Notes: generated from the letters alone by a model not told the origin. A stretch of DNA of 64,000 nt from Casuarina equisetifolia (GCA_028551475.1 CM052359.1:25235583-25299582); one strand, 5' to 3'; shown: positions 10,118 through 21,102, numbered from the stretch's first letter. A program made the numbers and translations.

Positions 10118-10188
10118 TGTTATTGCTTTCATTGCTGCTCCTCTTGTGGATATTGATGGTATTCATGAACCGGTTTTTGGATCTCTAC
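10118..10188 (+). other. Plastid psbA-like fragment (possible NUPT)
   Basis: The translation VIAFIAAPLVDIDGIHEPVF followed by GSL matches the D1 (psbA) segment around the AAPPVDIDGIREPV motif at about 24 consecutive codons, with substitutions P to L, R to H and S to F. It sits in AT-rich nuclear sequence with no adjoining psbA sequence that I can recognise, so it reads as a tiny decayed plastid insertion. It is not a gene. Confidence 0.55.
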
Positions 10189-10202
10189 AACTAGTGATTC
10201 GT

Positions 10203-10258
10203 GGGATGGCTAGTCAAGATTTGGCTTGGTGGGATGGCTAGTCAAGATTTGGCTCAAA
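10203..10258 (+). repeat. 28-bp tandem duplication
   Basis: The 24-base run beginning GGGATGGCTAGTCAAG occurs at 10203 and again at 10231, a period of 28. It adjoins the psbA-like fragment. Confidence 0.85.
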
Positions 10259-10950
10259 GAACGCCATTGAACTAGGGCCCCACCTTATATAGTCCTAAAA
10301 ACTATAGCTTATAACTATTCTAAAATTATTTAGAATTCTATTTTATATAATTCTAATATAAATTATTATTACTATATATATTTAAAATATAAAATAAATA
10401 AAAATCCCCCCTATGAAATCGGATTATAGTGAATGAACTTGAAACCACAAACATGTGAAACCAAGGATTCTTGGCAAAAGACATAGACCGCTTGTTTCTC
10501 GAGAAGAGATGGGAAAAATGTTCAATATCATTTAATTTAATAGTTGACTCAGCTACTACTTATCCAACAAGTTCGATTGATTGATACAAGTTGACTTTCT
10601 GTTACGATTAATTGCGGAAACAATAGTTGGTCCAATAGCACTTTAGCGGCTGCAATAGGTATAACAAAAATTGAAAAAATATTTCCTTTTAATTGGCGAC
10701 TATCGAAAAAATACAAAAAGAAGTTAAAGGATTACGAAACTCTAAAATTGAATGTGTTAAGCCATCTTATAGAACAAATTACCTCTAGAACTAAAAGACC
10801 TAAGAAGTCTTACAATTCCTTGTGGTATTAGGGATTTTTCTTTAACAAGACATTGTATAATTTAGGTGTAAATATTAATAATATTGATATCAAAATAGAA
10901 AGATAATATTTCATAAAATTTTTCAACCCCTTTGACATATAAACAGAATT
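10259..10950. other. AT-rich interval, origin unclear
   Basis: No gene is recognised. The 10,600-10,790 part has a codon-like feel (TLAAAIGITKIEKIF and lysine-rich continuation), but I could not name a family. More organellar DNA is possible and unproven. Confidence 0.4.
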
Positions 10951-12338
10951 CTAGAAGGCTAAACCAATTGACTTTAAGCAAATCATAAGTAAAGCAGTGA
11001 ACAAGACATCAATTATTCCTGCGCATAATAAAATAGATGTATCCTATGTGCAGGTAACAAAGGAAAAGGTAGGAAAGTCTTGACCGTTGCTACCTCCTAA
11101 GCTCTAGGGAGCAGTTAGCTGGATCGGACTGCCTTCCACAGCTTGACCCACTCCTCCATGGCCTCAGCAGCACGAACAAAGATCGGATCTACCCGTCCCA
11201 GCTGCTCCTTCACTTTTTTCGCCATCTAAACCACACAATCCTCGGCTGAGACTGCAGATCGTTCCCATCTGACTGACTGAAAGAAAGGGACTACTTCCTC
11301 CATCAGCTTTACCCCTTCCCACTCTTTTTTCAAACTCTCTATGGCATTACCCCTTTCTTTCCTCCACACATAAGGTAGGCCACTTTTGACACCATGCCCA
11401 AGGAAATCACATATAACCTTAACACACATACCAGACCATATATCTTCCATTGTTTCCCATCTCAACTTTCCTTCCCCCTGCTAATCTCAAAGCTGGAATC
11501 AAAGCAGGCCCCACCAGCTCACGATTAAAAGCAATATTGATTCCACTTACAGGCAACAAAGCCCCAGCAGGCACAGTCATAACAGCATCCACGTATCGAG
11601 AGTTCCTGTTTTCTGGCTTGAGGGCTTTTGTCGGTGCATCATAGTCTGCTAGGTTGAGCCACAGTCCACATGACATAGCACATTCAACCCCGTTCCGCAT
11701 GCTAAATGGATAACCACGGACAAAATCTGTCCCCTTCCGAAAAGGATCGTAGAGAGTATTGAAAAAGAAAGGGGTGGCTGGAGTTGCCAGGTTGGTGATA
11801 TGCTGGGCGACAATATCTACCAAAGATCCATTAGAGTCCGTAGGAGGAAAGCAATCGTCATCAACTGAAATGATGTATTTTTTCCGAGATACAAGATAAT
11901 CAAAATACCTGCATGAATAACCAGAGAAGAGAATGGAAGTGGAAGAACCCGCAACTTTGTCTATGTCAGACTTGGTGTAAACATCAACGTTAAAGCCTTC
12001 TGGTATTTGGAGTTCATCTGAGAGATCAGGGTCTTTTACAATTATCAGATGGAACCGTGAAAATACAGGTTTCCACCCATTCATAAATGCTGTCAGGTCC
12101 GAGTGGAGAGCTCCAACAACGATGTCAACATCCCCATCATTGATATTTGCTTGAGACATCTTCCTAGTGTTACCAAGAGAATAATGCACAACCACTGCCT
12201 TTTTGGCCTCCTTAAGCAGCTTCTTTTTATGACTTCCAAAGTTTTTAAGTGTGCTCACTCAGTTTAACAACTTAAAATCTTTCAGAACATCCTGCCAAGA
12301 AGGTCAAAAAAGAATGCACTAACTTCTAAATTTAGTGA
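10951..12338. repeat. Segmental duplication, copy A (of 30451-31852)
   Basis: Nearly identical to 30451-31852 in the same orientation. It starts near CTAGAAGGCTAAACCAATTG and ends near TTCTAAATTTAGTGA. It carries the whole last exon of the RGP5 locus, the 84-bp intron before it and a little 3' flank. Copy B has a ~22-bp extra segment near its left end. Copy A lacks the upstream exons and promoter, so it is the derived copy. Confidence 0.9.
11115..12159 (-). pseudogene. RGP5-like pseudogene (GT75, duplicated copy)
   Basis: The start codon is at 12159 and the TAA at 11115-11117, exactly matching the intact gene at 30630-31673. A C has been added to a C-run (five C at 11474-11478 against four in the intact copy), shifting the frame after residue ~246. 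The original frame then resumes out of phase and is cut again by a stop (TAG on the minus strand, 11224-11226) where the intact copy has a Glu codon. Upstream of the lesion the protein is nearly unchanged, including the DDD motif and the GYPFSMR glycosylation-site region. The high identity indicates a recent duplication that was probably never expressed, as it lacks the parental promoter and first two exons. Confidence 0.9.
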
Positions 12339-12732
12339 GAATGAAACCCAATAGTAAAAAGAAAAAAGAAAAAAAGGAAGTTACATTACAAAAAGGATGT
12401 TTTTGCTTAAATCTCCTTTGTTGACTCTTTAAACAACTTTTTCCCTATAATCATTGTAAGACAATGAATTTAATTCAATATGTACCAACAGAGTAGCCAC
12501 GCGGATACGTTTGGAGAATAGGAAGGGTCAATGAAAATCATGGGAATCGCAAAATGTGGGATTCCATAAAACCGCCTCAACCACTTGGAACTCACAAGTT
12601 GTGTGGCAAAACCTCCTCAACCACCGCCTCAAAGCTCACTTACATAAATACTTACGTATGGCCTCAAAGCCTTAAAAGTCTTAAAAGCCTCAAAATCTCA
12701 AACGCCTGCATACCGTACCATTCTGGCCAACA
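12339..12732. other. Upstream region of the lipid-transfer-like gene
   Basis: No coding sequence. The proximal part contains several CCTCAA/GCCTCAAA repeats (12570-12705) and a TACATAAATACTTA segment at about 12641 that could serve as a TATA-type element roughly 90 bases before the ATG. This is inference from position only. Confidence 0.3.
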
Positions 12733-13172
12733 ATGAATCAGTTGCCTATTTTACTAACTTTCACCTTGCTATTGGTTTCGGGATTGATTTTCGGTTCACC
12801 TTCATGCCACGAGCTCGGTAACGATCTCGTTCTCTGCCTCCCATACTTTAGAAAAGAGGTTGAACAACCAACGAGCATCTGTTGTAGCTCCTTAGAACAC
12901 GACCGCAAGGGTGTGTGTAATTGTCTGAACGTGCTTACATCTTCAAATGCGTTCAAGCAATTGCACACAACCTTGTGGTCGTGTCTATCAATCAGTGGGG
13001 ACTTTCTCTACCCAGCAAATGTCAATCCTCAGTAAGATTGCCACTAGTTTTCAATGGCCAATTTGTTTGTTGAAAAGTAACTTTTTTTACTCGTATATGT
13101 CTACAATAGTAATGTTATTTGAAAAGAATAATTATTTATTGTGATTTCTTCTATTTGAAATGCAGGGTTTAA
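12733..13172 (+). CDS. Secreted lipid-transfer-like (2S albumin superfamily) protein
   Basis: Coding exons are 12733-13031 and 13166-13172, with a GTAAGA donor and TGCAG acceptor; the product is 101 aa. Residues 1-23 are a typical signal peptide (MNQLPILLTFTLLLVSGLIF). The mature part has the cysteine order C...C...CC...CxC...C of the nsLTP fold: SCHELGND, LVLCLPYF, SICCSS, GVCNCLN and WSCLS. The intron sits just before the stop codon, as in classical nsLTP genes, which supports the model. The eighth cysteine, expected near the C-terminus, is missing: the protein ends PANVNPQV. Family members bind lipids in the apoplast. Whether this seven-cysteine form folds normally is open. Without splicing, the ORF would stop one codon earlier. 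Confidence 0.65.
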
Positions 13173-13854
13173 CAACAAGATGATGAGCAGTTTGGCCATC
13201 GAATAACTTTGTCATTCATCTTTACCAAGATAACCTCTATATTAATGTTTGTGTAATAAAACAAATTGGACATTATAAAATTGATGTTTTATGTGTGAAA
13301 GTAGTTAGGTGAATAAAATTGGATCTATGAATTGCTCCCAAATTTGTGAAGATGACTTTTTTTATTTTGGAAAATTTCTTATAAATTAAAAGACCATGTG
13401 ATGGACCAATTAAATTCAATGAAAGTTTATTTGTGAGAATTAGTACAAAGAGGTTGTTGGAAGGTGAGAGAGATACCATATGCTTGCATGAGCTAATCTT
13501 TTCCATATGCTTTCCTGAGCCAATCTTTTTGTAAAATATGCTAAACAAATCTATGGTAATCTTTTAGAACAATCTATCATTTCAAATTTTTTTTCTTGAA
13601 TATTTTTTATTGCAGATACTATTTGGTTTTTAAATCCAAGACTTCCATCGATGAGTCCTTTTTTGACCTTCTTATAACATTACATATTCAACTTTTACTT
13701 TCTTTCATACCATTTGACAAAGTTTGCGAGCTTGGGTCGAGCAGGCAGGTTCTGAGGACTTCAAGTTTCAGTTTTCTAATTGTTATGACATTCTTCTTTT
13801 ATTTATTGTCTTTTCTTTTCTACTAAAGCTCTTTGTATCTCTACCATTTTGTAG
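13173..13854. other. No gene seen; 5' part of the kinase locus is missing
   Basis: This T-rich interval lies between the lipid-transfer-like gene and the first recognisable kinase exon. The glycine loop and Lys-containing exons of the kinase would be expected here but cannot be found. The last bases (TACCATTTTGTAG) are a plausible acceptor. Confidence 0.5.
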
Positions 13855-14873
13855 GTGGTGGCAGTGACGCAACTTGACAGAAACTGATTGCAAGGAAATA
13901 AGGAATTTTTTGTGGAGTTTTTTATGCTAAGCGTCCTCCACCATGAAAATCTGGTCGGTCTTTTAGGATACTGTGCTGACGGAGATCAACGGCTTTTGGT
14001 ATATGAATACATGTCAAGGGGTTCTTTAGACGACCATCTGCTTGGTATTCTTTCATCTCCTGTTGTTTCGTTAATGCCCTGCCCTTCCGTAGTCAAACTC
14101 TAAATATAGTATTTAGTTCGATTTTGCAATCCTAATAAGCTTGATATTGTCGTGCCTGGATATCCCCTTCAATTCATGAAATATTCAAGTTCCAGTCATG
14201 TATTCGCAAAATCACTATTACTTTGATTTTTGAGCAGGTGTTTGACGAGATCAAAAACCTTTAGACTGGTTTACAAGAATGAAAATTGCTTATGGTGCTG
14301 CTAAAGGATTAGGGTACTTGCACGATAAAGCCAACCCTCCCCTTATATACCGTGATCTGAAACCTTCAAATATCTTGCTGGACGAAGATTTCAACCCAAA
14401 GCTCTCTGATTTCGGGCTTGCCAAACTTGGGTCTCCTAGGAACAAGATGCACTTATCTTCGAGGGTGGTGGGCACGTACGGGTATTGTGCCCCCGAGTAT
14501 TCAAGTAGTGGTAAGCTAACATTGAAGTCAGATGTATATAGTTTTCGGGGTTGTTTTACTAGAGCTCATCACAAGAAGAAGAGCCATTGACACCGCAAGA
14601 CCGATTGAAGAGCAAAATCTAGTTGCTTGGGTAAATATAAGACTTTACGTCATCACACTCCTATTTCCCTTTTCTCTCTATATTGAGTCCTTCAACATCA
14701 CTTGCTAACTTGCTCTACAAGTTCATATCTGAACAGGCACAATCCTTGTCTAAGGATCCCAAAAAGTTTACGGACATGGCAGATCTGCTTCTTGATTAGC
14801 AGATCCCCGAGAAAGATCTTAATCAAGCAGTTGCAATAGCAGCCATGTCTCTGCAGGAGGAAACAACAGTCCG

Positions 14874-15315
14874 TGTTGGATCTGGTTAATTGTAAACGAG
14901 AGTACTCAAAGAAAATTCAAATGATGGCTTATGGCCATTCATTCTAAACAGTTGACTTAAAAGCTTACAAAAAGTTACAAATAGATTAACAAATGTTTTA
15001 TAAAATGGATACAGATCTATAAACATAAAAACTACAACGAAAGCTTTTACGTAATTAAAAGGGAGCACTTGCAATATAACACCAAGAGCTATTCTCTAAA
15101 GGGCTACATGGCTCTTCCTCACCCGTATCTCCCAAGCTTTTCTATTTCTTTGACTTGTTTTTCTCGACTTGTTCTTCTCAACTTGCTTTTACTCAACCCA
15201 AAGGTTCTTTTTAAAAAGAGCTGTCAACACTCAACCTCACTCTAATCTTGGCCGTTGCTTGCATGTTGATGTGGCTTCTTGACAAAGCTTTGATAAGCAA
15301 GTTCCCTTGTTGACA
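14874..15315 (-). repeat. 3' LTR of the element (left copy)
   Basis: Begins TGTTGGATCTGG and ends TTGTTGACA, so it keeps TG...CA ends. It matches the right LTR up to the GATGTGGCTTC segment near 15275. The final ~38 bases differ almost completely from the equivalent part of the right LTR. Confidence 0.85.
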
Positions 15316-16803
15316 ACTTCTCCTCCATGACTTTAATTCACACCTTTTTCAGAACGACTGCTTCAAATCTGTGACCTCACTGACTGCAAACTTGAGTCCC
15401 ATGGACTTCTTCAAATGATGGTCTTTAACTATAACTCCCTTCACTTAGGGAGCATCATAGCTTTTGAACTTCGTTGCAGACTTCTGGCCTCAAGGTCTAA
15501 TTTTTGAATCTAAACATCACCATCATCCAATGCAGCTTTAATTACAGAAATCTTCTACCGCTTCTGTTCTCTTGTTAGGAGTGTAGGACAATTTCATGCT
15601 ATTGTTGCAAATCTTGGGAGTATTAAGACACCAAGCTCTTCATGGAAGAAACATCTGAGACTTATACATGGACATCCAAGCCTTTACACATACCATTACA
15701 CATTTCTTCCAAAAATATTGTATGTTACAACTGAACTAAAGGTCTCCATCGGGTGAGATCCACTTAACTTTTACCCAAGCTTTTCTTTTGAGCAGCAGAA
15801 GTACGTTTCCACTACTTTGTGAACAATTAAATCAAACAAAAATCAACTCTTACTTGGGGGATATAAACCAATCAACGTGGTCACTTTTTCTATCAAAAAG
15901 ATGTTAAAGAAAGATTGTTAGTACTCTTCGCCTGGTATCTTCATCCCTGTCTATAGGAAGGAGAATATATCAACCCATAAGCATCTACCCCAACAATTGC
16001 AAGATTACAAATAGTGTATAGTCCCCCTTATTGAATTGGCACAAATGGAAGCTACAGTATGGGTTGGAAGCATCTTTCTGTCTTTAGTAAATTGGCATGT
16101 ATGCTGCCACATCTGTCATACTCCTCCCTACTGCATGACTTGTACCAACATCTTCATTGTCCAAGAATTCACAAAAGCATTTTGGGACCTCATTTACATA
16201 TTTGGATAAAAAAACTTACAAGAAAATCACATCACCCTTATACAATGGCCCTCCAAACAATTTACCAACAACAGTAGGGTCTAAATCTTCACTTTCCCCT
16301 TAGAGATATATTTATCATCTTATGAGAGTCTCTTATGCTTAGTGATGGATAGCTTAGATCAACTTCTTGTCTCTATACATGAAATTTTATTAGAACAAGA
16401 ATGCAAACAATTTCTTTCAGTCCAACCATTTAACAAACTGCTTATTTTTTTTTTTTTTTGCTATCTCACTTATCCAAATATCATGAAGTCATTCCTTACC
16501 TTAACTCTTCCTCGAAACTCCTCTTTCAACCACATCAAGTCCTCTTTATAATATTCCATCTTGGTCAAGAGAGTTTTCTAAGGGAAAAACACCGGCCTTC
16601 CAAACAATCAATAATACCAACACCCGAATTACACAATAAGGTAAGAATCACTAATATCTCTAAAATGTGCTAACCATAAATTTCTCATTTTCACATTCTA
16701 GTATGAAAGTGGATCATTTCTTAAGACTCCCCTTTTCATATCAAGTACTCACATCAACTTATAGTCCAACCAGGCTGATGCCTCATTTTGATTTTCAAAT
16801 AGA

Positions 16804-17190
16804 CAACACTTCTATGCCTTTCTTTCTTTCTTTTTTTTTTTTTCATGGGCAACACTTCTCTGCCTCCCCTTTGCATGGACAACACTTCTCTGCCCTCTTT
16901 TAACCACCCCATAGGTGATATAGAGACAGCACTTCTCTGCCTCTCTTTAGATGGACAGCACTTCTCTGCTCTCTTTTTCTTTTTAAAACAATACAAAGGA
17001 TGCTCATTATAGTTCAATGACAAGAGCTTCTAAAGAGATGCAATGGATGTTCCTTATAGTTCAAAGACAAGAGTTGTTAAAAACATACAATGGATACTCC
17101 TTATAGTCAAAGACAAGAGCTCTTAAAAACATACAATGGATGTTCCTTATAGCTCAAAGACAAGAGCTCCAATGATCCATAATAGATGCT
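16804..17190. repeat. Two minisatellite arrays inside the LTR element
   Basis: Array 1 (16804-16972) repeats a CACTTCTCTGCC core about five times at irregular spacing. Array 2 (about 16995-17190) has four copies of a ~47-50-bp unit containing GATGTTCCTTATAG and TCAAAGACAAGAGC. Both are internal, non-coding parts of the element. Confidence 0.75.
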
Positions 17191-17869
17191 CTAAGGGAAT
17201 ACCCTTTGAAGCTCCTGAAGAGTACACTGGCGCCCATTTTCACAATGGCTACCGTGCCTCACTCTCTTTTTCCTTTTTTTTTTTTTGTTTATAAAGTAAT
17301 AAGAATGGACTACTACCAGATTGGACATACCACTCTTGGAGCAAACTCTTTCTACTCCACGTTCTTGTTATCCTCGAACAGATCAACATGAATGCAACCT
17401 GCGGGAGCAAAGCACACCTTTTTACTGCTACACTAACCGTCAAGTTTGATCTCCGACAACTTTTCATCCAACACATCCCCTCTTTCTTTTCTCATCCAGG
17501 TCCTGCGACTCGATTCTGCCACCTCCGAGGTGCCACAAGATTGTTCGACATTGTCTAGATTTGCTTTATTGTCGACTAACCCCTTGCTTAAGCACCACCT
17601 CATATGAGGTCCGCTCCATCCTCAACTTTTATAATGTTGGCAAGAGAAACATTGTAGTCGAAGATTCGAATGAGGCTGAACTCACTGTTTGCAAGTACTA
17701 CAACTTCTCCATCAAATGAGTTTGCATCCCGAGATCCAAAAAAGAATTTCCTTTTTAATGTTTTTGGGTTTTAGGTCTTGTTGAGGAGCTTCTAGAAAGG
17801 AAGTTTTAATGGAAGACAGGGCTTTTAAGCCGCAGAAATTGAAACAACCCACTTTATGTGCAAACGCTA

Positions 17870-18080
17870 TGAGGCTGCCTCTTGTGTGACTAGTTAGTCA
17901 ATTCTGAGTTTTTTATTTCTTCTTCCCGCCTCCTGTGCAGGTGTCTACTTGTCGTCCTATGTACGGCATATTACAAAGCCATCCCTTGTGCGGTTGACAG
18001 CCCGCCCCCTGTGCGGACATTAGGAGGCCACTCCATGTGCGACCGTTGCTGCTCACCTCTTGTGTGAGCTAATTTCTACC
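17870..18080. repeat. Degenerate GCC(T/C)C(T/C)TGTGYG array near the PBS
   Basis: About eight short variants such as GCCTCTTGTGTG, GCCTCCTGTGCA, CATCCCTTGTGCG, GCCCCCTGTGCG and ACCTCTTGTGTG occur in some 200 bases. They lie just inside the 5' LTR on the element's own strand. Confidence 0.6.
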
Positions 18081-18295
18081 TAGCCTCGTGTGTAGACTTG
18101 AGATCTTTGACTGTACACAGCAACAACAAAAAACCAAACAGGACAAACATGACCTATCCTTTTCTTCTTTTAACTTTTCAAAAACTCACCCAGTTCCAAT
18201 TGGAATCTACACCAGAACAAAGACGCCCATGGAAGATTTTTCTCTTCAAACAAAATCAGTACTCTCAGTTACAATCAACTTGGCTCTGATACCAC

Positions 18296-18763
18296 TATTG
18301 GATCTGGTTAATTGTAAACGAGAGTACTCAAAGAAAATTCAAATGATGGCTCATGGCCATTCATTCTAAACACTTGACTTAAAAGCTTACAAAAAGCTAC
18401 AAATAGATTAACAAATGTTTCATAAAATAGATACAAATATGTAAACATAAAAACTATAGTAGAAGCTTTTACATAATTAAAAAAGAGCTCTTGCAGTATA
18501 ACACCAAAAGCTATTCTCTAGAGGGTTACATGGCTCCTCCTTACCGATGTAGAATGTATCTCCCAAGCTTTTCTATTTCTTCGACTTGTTTTTGTCAACT
18601 TGTTCTTCTCAACTTGCTTTTACTCAACCCAAAGGTTCTTTTTAAAGAGAACTGTCAAGACAGACTTTTGCAGCACTCAACCTCACTCTGATCTTGGCCG
18701 TCGCTTGCATGTTGATGTGGCTTCATCAGAATGGTTTACTTTTAACCATATTAATTTCTAACA
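18296..18763 (-). repeat. 5' LTR of the element (right copy)
   Basis: Begins TATTGGATCTGG (TG mutated to TA) and ends TTTCTAACA next to the target-site duplication. It has small insertions relative to the left LTR, for example around 18546 and 18657. Confidence 0.85.
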
Positions 18764-19189
18764 GTCCGTCCCTTGATGAGTGATGTTGTAACTCCTTTAA
18801 GTTTTCGTTCTACTACTACTGAAGGAAACATGCCTGATCCTCTTCCAACCCCCACCACGCCTTTGCATATGAAATTCATCAGGATAATCTCGACAATGAT
18901 AGCTCAGATGATGAAAGGCATCAGGACGAAGATGGTTCAAATAATGAGGGTGGAATCAACGTACAAGGTGAAGATGTAGAAGCTAAAGACCGGCTTTCCA
19001 GCTGAAGCCACGAGAGCGGCAAGAGATCATCACCAGACGGAAGAGCTTCTTTAAGCGACAAAGGCTGCTTTAGATTACATGAAGCAAATAGCATGTCATT
19101 GAGCTGTGGAAGCGGCGAGGTAACAGAAAAGGGAAGCAGCAGAAAATATTTTCAGTCGATAACCATAGCAGGGGATGACGGGATGCAAC

Positions 19190-20421
19190 TGTAATGCCCA
19201 ATAATTAAGACAAGAAAAAAAAGAAGGAAACATACCCAACTAAGGCCTAGTTGCTGTCCTTCAATTTCTATCTTTCCCCATTTTACAGTAACCCCTCCTG
19301 GGTGATTATTACCACCATATCCTCCAACTTTTAATAATCTCAATTCGTTTGAATTGCAAGTGATTTTTTTTTTATACATAAAACATATCAAAACAAAATG
19401 GTTAAGGGCATAACCCTATGATAAAACAACATTATATAAAATTAAAAATAAACTTTTCAATTCTCTAAGTACACTAATAAAAAAATTTCGGTTGTTCTAA
19501 AAATATTTTTAATACAAAATCTATCTCTTATAAATCTTTTGATAGTTTCAAGAGTTATATTTTCAAAGCTTTTATTGTTTCTAAAGATCCTATTATTCAT
19601 TCTATTTCAAGTAGCATAAACAAATTATGCAAACAAAAATTTAATAAAATATACCTTAAAGTTTTTTTCTTTTCACATGATGAAAGAGCCACCTAGTTCT
19701 TGATTGCTATGACAAGTACAATGATGTCACATTATGTACAATTCTCAATTGAGCCTAAACTATAGTTGAGAATAAACATTTTGAAAAAATGTGATCTCGA
19801 GATTTAGTAGAAGTATTACATAAACAATAATTATCTCTATGATCTTTAAAAAAAAATGGCCATTATCTCTTATGGCTAGTCAATTTTGGATTGCTAACCA
19901 TATTATTCATTGATCATAAGTAGAATTATTGAAAAAAGGTCATTCTTGTGGTGAATACACATATGATTTTTCTCATATGCGCAGCCTTTTCCTGTTATAA
20001 CATGGATAGAGAACTTATTCTTGTCTCTTCTCAATCCATTTTAAGTATAGGCTTAGAGAATGGAAATAAGAATATCCATCTAATTATTGGAGCTTATAGT
20101 AGATGTACTCGATATATCCAAGTGCTTTTCATCTTCACAATTAAATTTTTATGGCTTTCTTGTTCTCTATTCGGTTTTATTCTTTCGAGACGTCACCATA
20201 AAGTGCATATAAAAACGTATATTTAGTGCATGCTCATATCCGGCCTGCTCCAAATCGGTGGAAACTTCTGTGGTGGACTAAAGCTTTATTAATTAATGAA
20301 GAACGCCGCTACACAAGTGCGTGCCTGAAATGATAAAAAATACCACCTAGATTTAAAAACCAAGTCGAAACATATTATTTCCGGTGCGGGTGTCAATGGG
20401 GGACAGGCAAGAAAGAAGATG
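19190..20421. other. AT-rich interval, no gene seen
   Basis: No coding blocks are visible. The 19,370-19,900 part has the T-rich, A-rich character of a LINE tail on the minus strand, but no family was recognised. Confidence 0.4.
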
Positions 20422-21102
20422 TCAGTTCTTGGCGTTCATGCTTTCTTTTACTGCCTCTGCATTTTCTTTGATGCTCCGTTTTACTGTCTCTGAATTTTCT
20501 TTGATGCTTTCCTTTGATTGTTTGGCCTTTCCCAGGACACTGTCTTTGGTTTTCTGGGCAGTTTCTTTGGTCGTGCCCCATGCTTCTTGCGCCGTCTGCT
20601 TGGCCTTCTCGGTAGCATCTTGAGCCATTGCTAACACTTGGCTAGCCATATCTTTTGTCTTCTGGGTCACCTGCAATTTCATCAATGGCTTACAAAAATT
20701 TGAGAACATTACTTGCAACAAACTGATGCGTATGAAAGGATTAATGTTTACAAGTTCGACAGTAGGGAAATTCTTAACGCTGACAGGTTCAAAGGTCTTC
20801 TTGGCTTCACTTGCCTCTTGGTTTATTGCATCAATTGCCACTGAAGCCTCCTGATGTGAACTTGCCTGTGACACATAAAAAACGTTGTTAAAAGCACATC
20901 TTTGTGTTCATCAATTCCAAAAATAACATATACGGAATATGTTTCGGAGATATCTCAAAATCATCCTATGAAGCAAGACATACTTGAATCAGTCTTGGAG
21001 TAGCCACCATAAATCGCCAAGGCTTCCAAGTGCTTCTCCTGGCAAATGCTGCTCCAGCATAACCAACCGATGGGAGGTACGTGAGTAGAGTAAAGGAGCC
21101 AT
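20422..21102 (-). CDS. LEA-like (group 4-type) protein, probably frameshifted in exon 1
   Basis: Model: exon 1 20984-21102, exon 2 from 20865 downward, exon 3 20422-20670. Exon 3 (82 codons) is clear: MASQVLAMAQDATEKAKQTA, then KETAQKTKDSVLGKAKQSKE and repeated KENAEAVK motifs, an amphipathic Ala/Lys/Thr/Glu repeat typical of LEA proteins that protect cells in desiccation. Exon 2 reads ASSHQEASVAIDAINQEASE. Exon 1 starts MAPLLYSRTSHRLV and then needs one extra base to reach YAGAAFARRSTWKPWRFMVA and join exon 2 in phase: 119 nt are present where 120 fit. The Arg-rich N-terminus suggests an organelle signal. The exon 2 donor is uncertain (GTCAGC or GTTAAG near 20785-20795). It is either a recent pseudogene or a sequence error. 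Confidence 0.6.

Larger units (their letters stand above)
14874..18763 (-). mobile_element. Non-coding LTR retrotransposon (LARD-like), nested in the kinase pseudogene
   Basis: Two direct LTRs (14874-15315 and 18296-18763) flank about 3.0 kb. A perfect 5-bp target-site duplication GTCCG lies at 14869-14873 and 18764-18768. The kinase codon series V-R-P-L-M-S is restored exactly when the element plus one GTCCG is removed. On the minus strand the right LTR is followed at once by GTGGTATCAGAGCCA (18281-18295), a primer-binding site matching the initiator tRNA-Met type. At the other end an 11-12 base purine run (minus strand of 15316-15327) serves as the polypurine tract. No gag, protease, RT or integrase could be recognised inside, so it is non-autonomous or gutted. 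The LTRs differ at roughly 7% of aligned positions by eye, plus indels, so the insertion is old. Confidence 0.9.
13855..19180 (+). pseudogene. RLCK-VII (PBL/CDL1-like) kinase pseudogene, split by an LTR element
   Basis: Exon remnants are 13855-14044, 14238-14630, 14737-14873 and, beyond the inserted element, from 18769 on. Recognisable kinase blocks in order are [43 protein letters not shown] (HRD loop as YRD), [10 protein letters not shown] (DFG), [12 protein letters not shown] (APE), KSDVYSF, KDPKKFTDMADLLL, PEKDLNQAVAIAAMSLQEE, then PLMSDVVTPLSF after the insertion. Lesions: TGA inside LDRN-x-LQGN, TGA just after the 14238 acceptor, a one-base shift near 14546 (after VYSF), TAG in the MADLLLD region, and a shift near 18871 in the acidic tail (QDNLDNDSSDDERHQDEDG). 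The N-terminal lobe start is absent. Such kinases act in receptor signalling at the plasma membrane, but this copy cannot. Confidence 0.85.

Noticed and set aside
10600..10830. Further organellar gene (plastid ribosomal or ATPase type)
   Set aside because: Some codon-like runs, but I could not match them to any specific organellar protein, so no gene is called.
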